Positions 17,378-28,670 are shown, counted from the stretch's first letter. The stretch is 64,000 nucleotides of DNA from Collinsella sp. (GCA_019414045.1 DXMW01000001.1:42299-106298); one strand, 5' to 3'. Notes: generated by a model not told the origin, from the letters alone. Program-made: numbers and translations.

Positions 17378-18343
17378 ATGGCTGATAAGAACCCTTTGAC
17401 TCCGGAAGAAGTGACGGAGTTATTCTCCGAAATCGATGCATCCGGCGTCTTGGATCCTACGCTCGCCAAAAAGCGCACCGAGCGCATGCGCGAGAAAGAG
17501 GCCGCCGTCAAGCGCGGCGACAAGGCGACGCTGGCGCGGCTGCGCAGCGAGGATCGCGCGAGCCAGGCAAAACATATCGACCCGCTGTCCGAGGACGACC
17601 CTTCGGGCTCGCAGGTGAGCCATACCATTACGAAGACCGCCATGGCCGTGGTTATCGGCATTTTGGTGCTGATTGTGGGCATGCAGATTGGCTACGGCGT
17701 GATGCGACGTCTGAATACCGCGAACCTTTCCGAAAGTGTTTCGGTGGATACCGTTTCGACCGCGCTCAAGGGTGGACTTGAATGGGGCAATGGCTTTACG
17801 CAGTTCCCGCTCGATTTTACCGTCGACGAGGCAGATGAGCGCACGGGCACGGTTGAGGTGACGGTGCTGGACACGTCTTCTGCCAATGAACTCGAGCTGC
17901 TGTCCAACGGTCAGATTCAGGCGGCGGCGCTCGCAACCAACGCCCTGCTCAACGACAAGATCGACCGTGTGGTGTATAACGTTCACGCCTATATCGACGA
18001 GGACAGCAGGATCCAGCATGATTCCTTCTTTGGCATGTTTCCTGCTCAGGGGCACCAAAGCGCCATCCTGACGTTCGTTTGGACCAAGAGCTCGTCCAAC
18101 GCCACGAGTATCGACTGGAAGATGCGCATCGTAAGCATGGACGACACCATTGCCGAGCGCATTCAAAAACAGGTCAACTCGGTTTCATCGCTGATCGAGG
18201 ACCCGGTGGTGAGCCAGACCAAGATCACGGAGGAGCAGGCCGAGCGCGATCTTGAGCATCGTCTGCACGGTCGAGAGATCTTCCGCGGCGGAAAGCCCGA
18301 TCGCACGCCGTCCGAGCTGCTGGAGCAGGACAAGCAAAAGTAG
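17378..18343 (+). CDS. Single-pass membrane protein of unknown function
   Basis: A 321-residue protein I do not recognise. The first ~85 residues are charged and probably cytoplasmic. One membrane helix at ~87-109 (AMAVVIGILVLIVGMQIGYGVM) leads to an outside domain of ~200 residues with alternating strands and helices. The end (from ~285) is again charged. The ribosome site is AGGAAG. It starts 19 bases after the ABC exporter and is likely co-transcribed with it, ending at a strong terminator. It could assist the exporter, but nothing in the sequence proves that. Confidence 0.75.
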   Translation: MADKNPLTPEEVTELFSEIDASGVLDPTLAKKRTERMREKEAAVKRGDKATLARLRSEDRASQAKHIDPLSEDDPSGSQVSHTITKTAMAVVIGILVLIVGMQIGYGVMRRLNTANLSESVSVDTVSTALKGGLEWGNGFTQFPLDFTVDEADERTGTVEVTVLDTSSANELELLSNGQIQAAALATNALLNDKIDRVVYNVHAYIDEDSRIQHDSFFGMFPAQGHQSAILTFVWTKSSSNATSIDWKMRIVSMDDTIAERIQKQVNSVSSLIEDPVVSQTKITEEQAERDLEHRLHGREIFRGGKPDRTPSELLEQDKQK

Positions 18344-18367
18344 TCCGCAGCCACATAGAACGATGCC

Positions 18368-18405
18368 ATCCCGCGTGAGCCGCAAGCCCACGCGGGATGA
18401 TTTTT
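18368..18405 (+). terminator. Rho-independent terminator after the exporter operon
   Basis: Perfect 11-bp arms (18368-18378 with 18389-18399) are followed by ATTTTT. Confidence 0.88.
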
Positions 18406-18503
18406 CTGGGACGGGGATTAAAAAATCATTCTGTCATGTATGCAGTTGGCGACAAAGCCCTGCTCTCAGAATAATTTTTTAATCCCCGTCCCAGAAAAAT
18501 CAT
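18397..18503. repeat. 107-bp inverted repeat with 37-bp arms
   Basis: Arms 18397-18433 and 18467-18503 match with a single mismatch. The 33-base centre contains a short stem (GCAG with CTGC). The left arm starts inside the T-run of the preceding terminator. Arms contain GGGACGGGGATTAAAAAAT. No coding capacity; a MITE-like repeat or a structured transcript is possible. Confidence 0.75.
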
Positions 18504-18611
18504 TATGCACAGGAAGTCATAATTATCATTTTGTAAACAATTCTATGTAATTAATGCCATGGGCGATGCTTGCGGTTAGAATACCGCGAGGCCTAACTAC
18601 ACACCTTTAAG

Positions 18612-18636
18612 CCGGTCCTGTGAGACCGGGAAGGAG
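18612..18636 (+). promoter_or_regulatory. Probable PyrR-binding hairpin overlapping the carA ribosome site
   Basis: Stem CCGGTC (18612-18617) and GACCGG (18624-18629) with loop CTGTGA. The run GGTCCTGTGAGACC resembles the PyrR-binding loop consensus ARUCCNGNGAGGYU. The ribosome site AAGGAG (18631-18636) follows immediately, with no room for a terminator. This layout fits PyrR-dependent translational repression as described for mycobacterial pyr genes: PyrR plus UMP would hide the ribosome site. pyrR itself is not in the window. Confidence 0.65.
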
Positions 18637-18640
18637 AACT

Positions 18641-20080
18641 ATGGCGAACAACCATATTGCGGGCGCTGCCGCCCGCACCGTCGCGCCCAGCGAGCTGTGC
18701 CAGCGTATGCTGGCTAAAACCAGCAAGGGCACCTGCGGTCCCTGCATCCTGTATCTTGAGGATGGGACCATTTTTTATGGCCGTGCATGCGGTGCCGAGG
18801 GTACCGCAACCGGCGAGGTCTGCTTTAACACGTCGCTCGAGGGCTACTTTGAGGTCATGACCGACCCGAGCTATGCCGGCCAAATCGTAACCATGACCTA
18901 TCCGCAGATCGGCAACTACGGCATTGACGAGACCGATGTCCAGTCGGCCTTCCCCGGCGATACCGCTCGCCCCGCGAGCGCTCCCGCCATGCGCGGCATG
19001 GTCGTCCACGACATGTGCGCCACGCCTTCTAACTGGCGCTCGACCGTCAGCGTGCCGGAGTACCTGCGTGCACACGGCATCGTCGCTATCGAGGGCGTCG
19101 ACACCCGCGCTCTCGTGCGCCACCTGCGCGACAACGGTTCCAAGATGGGCATAATCTCGACGGAGATCTTCGACGTCGACGTGCTTGCTGAGCGCCTGTC
19201 CGCCGCGCCCACGCTGGTCGGCGAGAACCTGGTCAAGACCGTGAGCTGCCCTGAGCCCCACGCTTTTGCCGCGAGCGACCTGCCCACTACGCATGACTTT
19301 GCGCTTGCCCCTGCCGCTCCTGCCCGCCACAAAGTGGTTGCCTACGACTGCGGCGTGAAGCGCGGCATTCTGGAGGGCCTGGTCCGTGCCGGCTGCGACC
19401 TGACCGTCGTGCCGTGGGATACGCCCGCCCAGCAGGTGCTCGATATGAATCCCGATGGCGTCTTTTTGTCCAATGGCCCCGGCGACCCCGATGCCGTGGT
19501 GGAGACCTATGAGCAGGTGCAGCAGCTAATCGGCAAGGTGCCGGTTTTTGGCATCTGCCTTGGTCACCAGATGATCAGCTTGGCGTGCGGCGCCCAGATG
19601 GAAAAGCTCAAATTCGGTCACCGTGGCGGTAACCAGCCGGTTATGAATCTGGTGAGCCGTCGCGTGGAGATCACCGCGCAAAACCACGGCTTTGGCCTGC
19701 TGTTCCCCAGTCTGGGCAAACTGATTCCGGAGCTTTCCGGCGGCGAAACCGAGCATGCGGCCGGCGGCGACCTGCGCGCCTGGGTGCGTCGCGGCATCGC
19801 GCCGGTCGTGATGAACGAGCGCTTTGGTCGCATTCGCCTGACACATGTGAACCTCAACGACGGCACCGCCGAGGGCATCCAGCTGCTCGACGCCCCGTGT
19901 TTCTCGGTCCAGTACCACCCCGAGGCTTCGCCTGGCCCCACCGATGCCCACTATCTCTTTACCGCCTTTACGCGACTCATGGACGGCGAGGAGAACTACC
20001 TGGACATCGACACCGCGAAGGACCGCCTCGCCGGCTGGAATTTCGCCGAGTCCGAGAACGCTGCGACCGAGGAGAACTAA
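18641..20080 (+). CDS. carA: Carbamoyl-phosphate synthase small subunit
   Basis: A 479-residue glutaminase subunit that passes ammonia to CarB. It is longer than the usual ~380 because of a ~27-residue N-terminal extension and an insertion near residues ~350-395. The N-terminal domain reads LYLEDGTIFYGRACGAEG, NTSLEGYFEVMTDPSYAGQIV. The class I glutaminase domain has the nucleophile Cys in FGICLGHQM, and the His/Glu pair in SVQYHPEASPGP. The ATG at 18641 sits five bases after AAGGAG; a GTG upstream would bypass the hairpin. One base separates its stop from carB. Confidence 0.96.
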   Translation: MANNHIAGAAARTVAPSELCQRMLAKTSKGTCGPCILYLEDGTIFYGRACGAEGTATGEVCFNTSLEGYFEVMTDPSYAGQIVTMTYPQIGNYGIDETDVQSAFPGDTARPASAPAMRGMVVHDMCATPSNWRSTVSVPEYLRAHGIVAIEGVDTRALVRHLRDNGSKMGIISTEIFDVDVLAERLSAAPTLVGENLVKTVSCPEPHAFAASDLPTTHDFALAPAAPARHKVVAYDCGVKRGILEGLVRAGCDLTVVPWDTPAQQVLDMNPDGVFLSNGPGDPDAVVETYEQVQQLIGKVPVFGICLGHQMISLACGAQMEKLKFGHRGGNQPVMNLVSRRVEITAQNHGFGLLFPSLGKLIPELSGGETEHAAGGDLRAWVRRGIAPVVMNERFGRIRLTHVNLNDGTAEGIQLLDAPCFSVQYHPEASPGPTDAHYLFTAFTRLMDGEENYLDIDTAKDRLAGWNFAESENAATEEN

Positions 20081-20081
20081 C

Positions 20082-23396
<3,315 letters not shown>

Positions 23397-23408
23397 TGTG
23401 ACCTGGTC

Positions 23409-23493
23409 GGCCGGGGCGGCAGCCGGACACTTTCTCTCGGAAACTGGGCTTCGCGAAGTTTTCCGAGAGAAAGGACCGCCTCCCGCCCCGGCC
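23409..23493. repeat. Nested inverted repeat with CTTCGCGAAG core (copy 1)
   Basis: Outer perfect 11-bp arms (23409-23419 with 23483-23493) surround a hairpin at 23430-23473 (16-bp arms, one bulged T) whose top is GGGCTTCGCGA. A second copy of the inner hairpin, in the opposite orientation with compensatory changes in the stem, is at 28671-28716. Confidence 0.75.
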
Positions 23494-23566
23494 TACGGTG
23501 ACTCGGTTGCACCGTGTGCTGCCGAAGGGGCTTTGTGCGATGACTAGGGCTGAATAGAAAATGAGT

Positions 23567-23608
23567 GTGGGCGCCGTCGTTCGTTTGAACGACGGCGCCC
23601 ACGTTTTG
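23567..23608. terminator. Bidirectional terminator between carB and gntR
   Basis: Perfect 16-bp arms (23567-23582 with 23587-23602) and a four-base loop. GTTTTGG follows on the plus strand and ACTCATTTTC on the minus strand, so it can serve both convergent genes. Confidence 0.85.
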
Positions 23609-23611
23609 GAT

Positions 23612-24394
23612 TTATTGGGCTGTGGCGGTGAAGGTTGTTTTGTCGGCGGCGATGTGCACGTGCAGCTTTGCCTGACCGTCGCAGCTGATGAGCACGCCTA
23701 CCTCGAACGGGGTTCCCGTCTTGTCGTAGGTCGAACGCACGATGCGCATCGCCGCCTTACCGGTGTTCTGTCCCAAAAGACGCGCCTCATGCTTGTCGAG
23801 GTTGACCGTCTCGTAGACGGCATCGACGCTTGCGGGCAGGATGCCGGTCTTTTCCGCGATGTAGGCGTAGAGCGAGCCATCCACGTCTTTGCGCGTGAGC
23901 TCGGGGCAAAGTGACACGGGGATATAGACGTAGTTGAGCTCCATGGGTTTGTCGTTGGCGAGACGCAGGCGGCGAATCTCCCAGACGGGTGTCCCTTCGG
24001 GCACTTTGAGCCCGGAGGCGATGCCGCGGACGGCCGGTATGCTTGAAAAGGCGAGAATCTGCGAGCTCGGAACCCGTCCCGCTTCGCGCATCCGCGCGCT
24101 GAAATTCAGGGCCAGGTCGATGCCGGGTGCTGAAGTTTGGGGCTTGATGAACGTGCCCTGGCCGCGCTTGCGCACCACGCGCCCCTCGATGACGAGATCT
24201 TGGAAGCAACGGCGCACGGTCGCGCGCGATAACTCCAGCCGCTCACAGATTTCGAGCTCGCGTGGCAGCGGCGTCTTGGTGTCGAACGCCTGGCTGGCGA
24301 TAAGCAGAGCGATTCGATGTTTAAGCTGGACATAGAGCGGCGTATCACCGCTGCGGTCGAAGGGTTCGGAGGCGAGAAACGAGATCATATCCAT
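23612..24394 (-). CDS. GntR/HutC-family transcriptional regulator
   Basis: A 260-residue repressor-type regulator. A winged helix-turn-helix covers residues ~15-85 (PLYVQLKHRIALLI, then LELSRATVRRCFQDLVIEGRVVRKRGQGTFI). The C-terminal effector domain (~95-250) is UTRA-like, the type that binds sugars or sugar phosphates. It is divergent from the mannose-family PTS operon, across a ~307-bp region full of inverted repeats, so it very likely controls that operon. The ATG at 24394 follows GGAGGT; an ATG at 24427 is in frame but lacks a ribosome site. The effector is probably the phosphorylated PTS sugar (inference). Confidence 0.9.
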   Translation of the reverse strand: MDMISFLASEPFDRSGDTPLYVQLKHRIALLIASQAFDTKTPLPRELEICERLELSRATVRRCFQDLVIEGRVVRKRGQGTFIKPQTSAPGIDLALNFSARMREAGRVPSSQILAFSSIPAVRGIASGLKVPEGTPVWEIRRLRLANDKPMELNYVYIPVSLCPELTRKDVDGSLYAYIAEKTGILPASVDAVYETVNLDKHEARLLGQNTGKAAMRIVRSTYDKTGTPFEVGVLISCDGQAKLHVHIAADKTTFTATAQ

Positions 24395-24566
24395 GGGGTA
24401 CCTCCATGTCGTGGGCGTACGTGACATGGTCTGACACTGCGGGGCAAACCGGAGATGCCAGGCCCGATTCTTGCTGGTATGTATGGTGCATAAGGAACAT
24501 AAAACATTTATCAGGCAATCTACCTGCTATTTTAAAAATAATTAGAAGAAAAATAATTTAGGCACA

Positions 24567-24617
24567 AAAATAGTTGCTACCGTTAACCGATGAATAGTTA
24601 CCGTTCGCAACTATTTT
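24567..24617. promoter_or_regulatory. Candidate operator region between gntR and the PTS operon
   Basis: Perfect 11-bp arms AAAATAGTTGC (24567-24577) and its complement (24607-24617) flank a 29-base centre that contains two related blocks, TACCGTTAACC and GTTACCGTT. The whole 24395-24701 gap is AT-rich and holds no gene. It is the natural site for GntR binding. Confidence 0.5.
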
Positions 24618-24619
24618 CT

Positions 24620-24631
24620 TGTACCGAACAT
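24620..24631 (+). promoter_or_regulatory. TGTACCGAACAT motif, copy upstream of the PTS operon
   Basis: This 12-bp sequence recurs at 28952-28963 upstream of the GH31 gene. The two copies end 70 and 75 bases before the respective start codons. The outer bases form a TGT...ACA dyad. A shared operator or promoter part is likely. Confidence 0.5.
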
Positions 24632-24701
24632 GCCCCGGCGCAGCAATAATCTCAGCAAAAAGCAAAGCCGTGCGACACACGGCAGGTCGAGAGGAGACTG
24701 C

Positions 24702-25136
24702 ATGCGGTATCTGGTAATGGTCAGTCACGGAACGCTCGCTCCCGGACTGCACAGTGTCCTCAAGATGCTCGGCAATGACGCCCCGAACATCTTGTCGACG
24801 AGTCTCGTGGACGGCATGGGCGCTGACGAGTATGTCGAGAACGTCAAGGCGATGCTCGCTCCCGTTACCGCTGATGACGAGGTTGTCCTGCTTGGTGACA
24901 TCCTGGGCGGATCGCCGCTCACCAATGCCATGAACACGCTGGCCGAGAAGGGTTTGCTCGCCCACACCATTGCCTTCGGCGGTATGAATCTGCCCATGGC
25001 TATGACCGCCATGATGGGGCTTGCCACCATGGACCTGGATTCCCTCAAGCAGATGATGCTGCAGGAGGGCAAGAACGGTATGTCCGAGCTCGTTGTCCCG
25101 ACCGATGACGCCGACGACGAGGACGACGACATCTAG
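24702..25136 (+). CDS. PTS mannose-family EIIA component
   Basis: A 144-residue cytoplasmic EIIA that takes phosphate from HPr. The phosphorylated histidine is His9 in YLVMVSHGTLAPG, the standard place for this family. The LGDILGGSPLTNAM block is also typical. The C-terminus ends in an acidic DDADDEDDDI tail, which in fused EIIAB proteins would be the linker region; here EIIB is separate. The ATG at 24702 follows GAGAGGAG; an earlier ATG at 24630 is in frame but unlikely. First gene of a four-gene operon. Confidence 0.93.
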   Translation: MRYLVMVSHGTLAPGLHSVLKMLGNDAPNILSTSLVDGMGADEYVENVKAMLAPVTADDEVVLLGDILGGSPLTNAMNTLAEKGLLAHTIAFGGMNLPMAMTAMMGLATMDLDSLKQMMLQEGKNGMSELVVPTDDADDEDDDI

Positions 25137-25215
25137 GCAGCGCATCCGCCCAAATTTTCGTGATGGAGCGGGGGTTAAGAGGAAAGACCCCCGGTGATAA
25201 AGAAAGGGAGAACGC

Positions 25216-25704
25216 ATGATTTCGTTCATCCGTATTGATGACTGTATGATCCATGGACAGACCGTTACCCGTTGGGCCCTCGAGTATCCCTGCGACGGTC
25301 TTATCGCCGTCAACGACGCTGCAGCGTCCAACCCCGTGCTCAAGGAGGCCTACAAGAGTGCCTCGGGCAAGAAGACGTTCGTGTGGACCAAGGAGCACTT
25401 CAAGGAGGTCTCCGAGAAGGTTCTCAAGTCCGACACCAAGTACTTCCTGATCACCAAGAACCCGCTCGACATGAAGGAACTTCTCGTCGATTTTGGCTTT
25501 AAGCCCGGCATGGACCGCATCATCGTCGGTCCCTGCAACGATCGTCCCGGCACCACCAAGCTTGGCAACAACCAGTCGATCACGCAGGAAGAGGCCCAGG
25601 CGCTCGAGGATCTCACCAACGCCGGCTACACGGTCGAGTTCGCCCTTATCAAGGAGAAGTCCATCGGTGAGTGGCCCAAGTTCCGCGGTCAGTTTGGCTT
25701 CTAG
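25216..25704 (+). CDS. PTS mannose/fructose/sorbose-family EIIB component
   Basis: A 162-residue EIIB that passes phosphate to the incoming sugar. The phosphorylated histidine is His13 in RIDDCMIHGQTVTRW; the usual sequence is RIDDRLIHGQ, so Cys10 replaces the common Arg. The length is normal. AAAGGGAG lies before the ATG. It sits 79 bases after EIIA and 72 before EIIC. EIIB determines much of the sugar specificity, but I cannot tell mannose from fructose, sorbose or N-acetylgalactosamine from sequence alone. Confidence 0.93.
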   Translation: MISFIRIDDCMIHGQTVTRWALEYPCDGLIAVNDAAASNPVLKEAYKSASGKKTFVWTKEHFKEVSEKVLKSDTKYFLITKNPLDMKELLVDFGFKPGMDRIIVGPCNDRPGTTKLGNNQSITQEEAQALEDLTNAGYTVEFALIKEKSIGEWPKFRGQFGF

Positions 25705-25776
25705 TTAGGCGCCAGCCGCATTTTGGTATCTACAGCCCTTGGTGAAAGGGGCTGAGGAATAAAGAAAGGGGAAAGC

Positions 25777-26634
25777 ATGGCAATCAATGCATTCCAAGCC
25801 GCGCTGTTCGGCCTGTTCGCCTGCCTGGCATCACTGCCTGGCATGGGCGGCACGACGATCGGCAACTACACTCTGGGTCGTCCTCTGGTCGCCGGCCTCA
25901 TCGTCGGCATCATCATGGGCGATATGCAGACGGGCATCCTCGTCGGCGCTGCCATCCAGGTTGTCTACATCGCTCTCGTGACCCCCGGCGGAACCGTCTC
26001 CGCCGACGTCCGCGCCGTGTCCTATATCGGTATCCCGCTGGCGATCCTCGCCATCAAGAACTCGGGCATCGATCCCGCCTCCGCTGAGGCTGCCGGCATG
26101 GCCGCATCCCTCGGTGCCGCCGTCGGCACGCTCGGCACTGTGCTCTTCTATGGCACCGCCACCATCAACCTGGTGTGGCAGGGCATGGGCTGGAAGTGGC
26201 TCGAGAAGGGCGATCTCCACAAGCTCTACCTGGTCAACAACGTTCTGCCTTGGATCGGTCACATCGTCTGCTCGTTCCTCCCGACGTTCATCATCACCAT
26301 GGGCGGCACCGCCATGGTCGACCTCATGAAGACCTACATGCCCATGGACGGCATCGCGATGAAGACGCTGTTCACCGTCGGCTCGCTGCTGCCTACCGTC
26401 GGTATCGCCATCCTGCTCAAGCAGGTCATCTCTAAGCCCACGGACTTTCTGACGTTCTTCTTCGGCTTCACCCTGTCCGCTGTTATGGGCTGCAACCTGA
26501 TCGCCGCTGCCGGCATCGGCTGCTTCTTCGCCCTGATCAACTATGAGATCGCTTCGCTCAAGATCGACCTCGCAAACGCTCCCAAGGCAGCTATCGCCTC
26601 GGGCTCCGATGATGAGGAAGAGGAGGACATCTAA
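25777..26634 (+). CDS. PTS mannose-family EIIC membrane component
   Basis: A 285-residue membrane channel subunit with about seven to nine hydrophobic segments. Family marks include GMGGTTIGNYTLGRPLVAGLIVGIIMGD near the N-terminus, GAAIQVVYIALVTPGG, and GFTLSAVMGCNLIAAAG near the end. AAAGGGG precedes the ATG. The stop codon overlaps the EIID start by one base (TAATG), indicating coupled translation. Together with EIID it makes the membrane translocator. Confidence 0.94.
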   Translation: MAINAFQAALFGLFACLASLPGMGGTTIGNYTLGRPLVAGLIVGIIMGDMQTGILVGAAIQVVYIALVTPGGTVSADVRAVSYIGIPLAILAIKNSGIDPASAEAAGMAASLGAAVGTLGTVLFYGTATINLVWQGMGWKWLEKGDLHKLYLVNNVLPWIGHIVCSFLPTFIITMGGTAMVDLMKTYMPMDGIAMKTLFTVGSLLPTVGIAILLKQVISKPTDFLTFFFGFTLSAVMGCNLIAAAGIGCFFALINYEIASLKIDLANAPKAAIASGSDDEEEEDI

Positions 26635-27461
26635 TGGCAGAGAAGAAAAAGCTCTCTAAGAAAACGCTTGCCAAGTCGTTCCGCAACTGGTCCTATGGCA
26701 ACCTGACTTGCTTCTCGCAGGAGCACATGCAGACCTTCGGTTACCTGTGCGCCATGCTTCCGATCGTCGAGGAGCTCTACGACACGCCCGAGGAGCAGAA
26801 GCAGGCCCTCCAGACCTACTCCGCGTTCTTCAACACCGAGCCGCAGATCGGCACCATGATTGTCGGCGTCACCGCCGGCCTCGAGGAGGCTCGCGCAAAC
26901 GGCGAGGCCATCGACGACGACGCCATCAACGGCATCCGCGCCGGCCTCATGGGCCCGCTCGCCGGCCTTGGCGACTCGCTGATCGTCGGTACCCTGATCC
27001 CGATCCTGCTCGGTATCGCCCTCGGTCTCTCGACCGGCGGCTCTCCGCTCGGTGCCATCTTCTATATTGTCGTGTGGAACCTGCTCATGTTCCTTGGCAT
27101 GCGCTTTGCCTACAACCAAGGCTATGAGCTCGGCGGCAAGGCGGTCGAGGCACTGGTCGGACCCAAGGCAAAGGCTCTTCGCGATTCCATCGTGATGGTC
27201 GGTACCATGGTCATCGGTGCCGTGGGCGCAACTTGGGTCTCCATCACCTGCAGCCCCAACCTGGTGCTGCCCGGCGGCGGTAAGTTCCAGGACACGCTCG
27301 ACGGCATCTATCCGCACCTGCTGCCGATGATCTTCATCATCTTCTGCTGGTACATGATAACCAAGAAGAAGGTCAACCCCATAGTCATGATGCTGATCCT
27401 CGTTGTGATCGCATTCGTGGGCGTTGTTATTGGTTTCTTCGACCCGGCGCTGAGCTACTAG
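26634..27461 (+). CDS. PTS mannose-family EIID membrane component
   Basis: A 275-residue partner of EIIC. The N-terminal half is largely soluble (FRNWSYGNLTCFSQEHMQTFGYLCAMLP; YDTPEEQKQALQTYSAFFNTEPQIGTMIVGVTAGLEE) and the C-terminal half carries membrane helices (GLGDSLIVGTLIPILLGIALGL; the last helix LILVVIAFVGVVIGFF). This layout is exactly that of the family. Last gene of the operon; a strong terminator follows. Confidence 0.94.
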   Translation: MAEKKKLSKKTLAKSFRNWSYGNLTCFSQEHMQTFGYLCAMLPIVEELYDTPEEQKQALQTYSAFFNTEPQIGTMIVGVTAGLEEARANGEAIDDDAINGIRAGLMGPLAGLGDSLIVGTLIPILLGIALGLSTGGSPLGAIFYIVVWNLLMFLGMRFAYNQGYELGGKAVEALVGPKAKALRDSIVMVGTMVIGAVGATWVSITCSPNLVLPGGGKFQDTLDGIYPHLLPMIFIIFCWYMITKKKVNPIVMMLILVVIAFVGVVIGFFDPALSY

Positions 27462-27483
27462 TCATCATCCTTTGACCCCCTGT

Positions 27484-27522
27484 AAGGCCGTGCGGCCTCA
27501 ACCGCACGGCCTTCTGATTTTA
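27484..27522 (+). terminator. Rho-independent terminator of the PTS operon
   Basis: Perfect 12-bp arms (27484-27495 with 27502-27513) followed by CTGATTTTA. Confidence 0.8.
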
Positions 27523-27529
27523 CGCCGCC

Positions 27530-27596
27530 CTTCAAGGGCAATATGGCCAGCGACCTCCATCGCCTATACGACACCCGCTATATTGCTCTTGAAAGA
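27530..27596. repeat. Inverted repeat between the PTS operon and the next gene
   Basis: Arms of about 15 bases (CTTCAAGGGCAATAT on the left, ATATTGCTCTTGAAAG on the right, one mismatch) are separated by about 36 bases. It lies upstream of the small membrane protein gene at 27657. Confidence 0.6.
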
Positions 27597-27656
27597 TGAC
27601 GTATTCGATAAACGATGCACTTGCGCATAATGCACGCTTTGCACGAGGAGGACCAT

Positions 27657-27983
27657 ATGCACGAGAAACATGGACACGACCTTTCGCGCGACGACTTGAT
27701 CCGCGAGGCAAAGATGCAGACCGATGCTATTCAGCGGCTCAACGTTTGGCTGCGCCTGGGCTATTCGCTCGTGGCGATTGGCTTTTTGATGGGGATGTGG
27801 GGTATGCAGGGAGGCCCCGGCTGGGGTGTCCCCGTGGGCATCGTGTGCCTAGTGGTGGGCACTCCGCTTTCGATCGTGCTTAAGGTTGGCACGACCAACG
27901 CCAAAAAGAATGTCGAGCGCATGCTCGAGGCCGCGGGTATCGACGTTGAGGAGCTTATGCGACGCAAGAAGGACGAGCAATAG
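27657..27983 (+). CDS. Small membrane protein, two helices
   Basis: A 108-residue protein of unknown family. A His/Asp-rich start (MHEKHGHDLSRDD) and a helix to ~38 precede two membrane helices at ~39-57 (LGYSLVAIGFLMGMWG) and ~62-80 (GWGVPVGIVCLVVGTPLSIVL). The C-terminal ~28 residues are charged and helical. The ATG at 27657 follows GAGGAGG; an earlier in-frame start at 27615 has no such site. It is transcribed alone or with the MarR gene 68 bases downstream. Confidence 0.65.
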   Translation: MHEKHGHDLSRDDLIREAKMQTDAIQRLNVWLRLGYSLVAIGFLMGMWGMQGGPGWGVPVGIVCLVVGTPLSIVLKVGTTNAKKNVERMLEAAGIDVEELMRRKKDEQ

Positions 27984-28051
27984 ACTTCCGCGTTGGGGTA
28001 TCATAAATAATTGTTGCGAATGTTAACTAATGTACGGCAAATGACGGTTTT

Positions 28052-28528
28052 ATGGCCCTTCTAGAGTTGCAAAGGACAATATCCCCAGTGGATTACGATG
28101 ACGTCGCTCGAAAACTGATCGTGTACTCACGTTCCCTTGCCAAGGGATCCTTGAGTGCTGCCGGCGGCGCCAGTGTGGGCGAGGCACCGGTTTTACAGTA
28201 TCTATCGGGTATTGACGGTGACGTCATTCCCTCCGAGATTGCCAAGAAGCTGAAATTCTCCCGTGCGCGCATGTCGCATATCTTGGATTCACTCGAGAGC
28301 AAGGGTTACGTTCAGCGCAGGACCGATCCAAACGATCGTCGGCGTGTGCTGGTGAGCATCACCGAGGAAGGCCGTGATTTCGCGGCGAAAAAAAATGCCG
28401 AGAGTGTGGCATCGCTCTCGAAACAACTCTCAGCGCTCGGCGAGCACGATGCCCAGGAGCTCGTGCGCATTCTGAATAAAGCCTATAGCCTTACCTATGA
28501 TGCCGACGACTACCTGGACAATCTATAA
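28052..28528 (+). CDS. MarR-family transcriptional regulator
   Basis: A 158-residue winged helix-turn-helix regulator. The core at residues ~45-115 reads IPSEIAKKLKFSRARMSHILDSLESKGYVQRRTDPNDRRRVLVSITEEGRDF, the MarR signature with the DPNDRR wing. Flanking helices form the dimer interface. The ATG at 28052 has only a weak ribosome site; a GTG at 28089 preceded by AAAGGA is a possible alternative that removes 12 residues. It lies between the PTS operon and the GH31 gene and could regulate either neighbour or itself. Confidence 0.88.
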   Translation: MALLELQRTISPVDYDDVARKLIVYSRSLAKGSLSAAGGASVGEAPVLQYLSGIDGDVIPSEIAKKLKFSRARMSHILDSLESKGYVQRRTDPNDRRRVLVSITEEGRDFAAKKNAESVASLSKQLSALGEHDAQELVRILNKAYSLTYDADDYLDNL

Positions 28529-28670
28529 GGATAAAGGCAGACATTTAGGTGCATCTTGAAATGCACCCGGGACAGTTGCGCCCATTGACTACCGTCAGCA
28601 TCTCATTCCAAACCAAATCAGCCAACGTACGTCATGGCAATCCCCGGTAGGTCGCAGGGTGGCGGCTGAG

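Noticed and set aside
19944..20081. 46-codon upstream extension of carB
   Set aside because: It overlaps the end of carA out of frame; the ATG at 20082 begins the standard CarB N-terminus.
23561..23914. Plus-strand open frame opposite the gntR 3' end
   Set aside because: It begins inside the terminator hairpin and is antisense to the UTRA domain, with no ribosome site.
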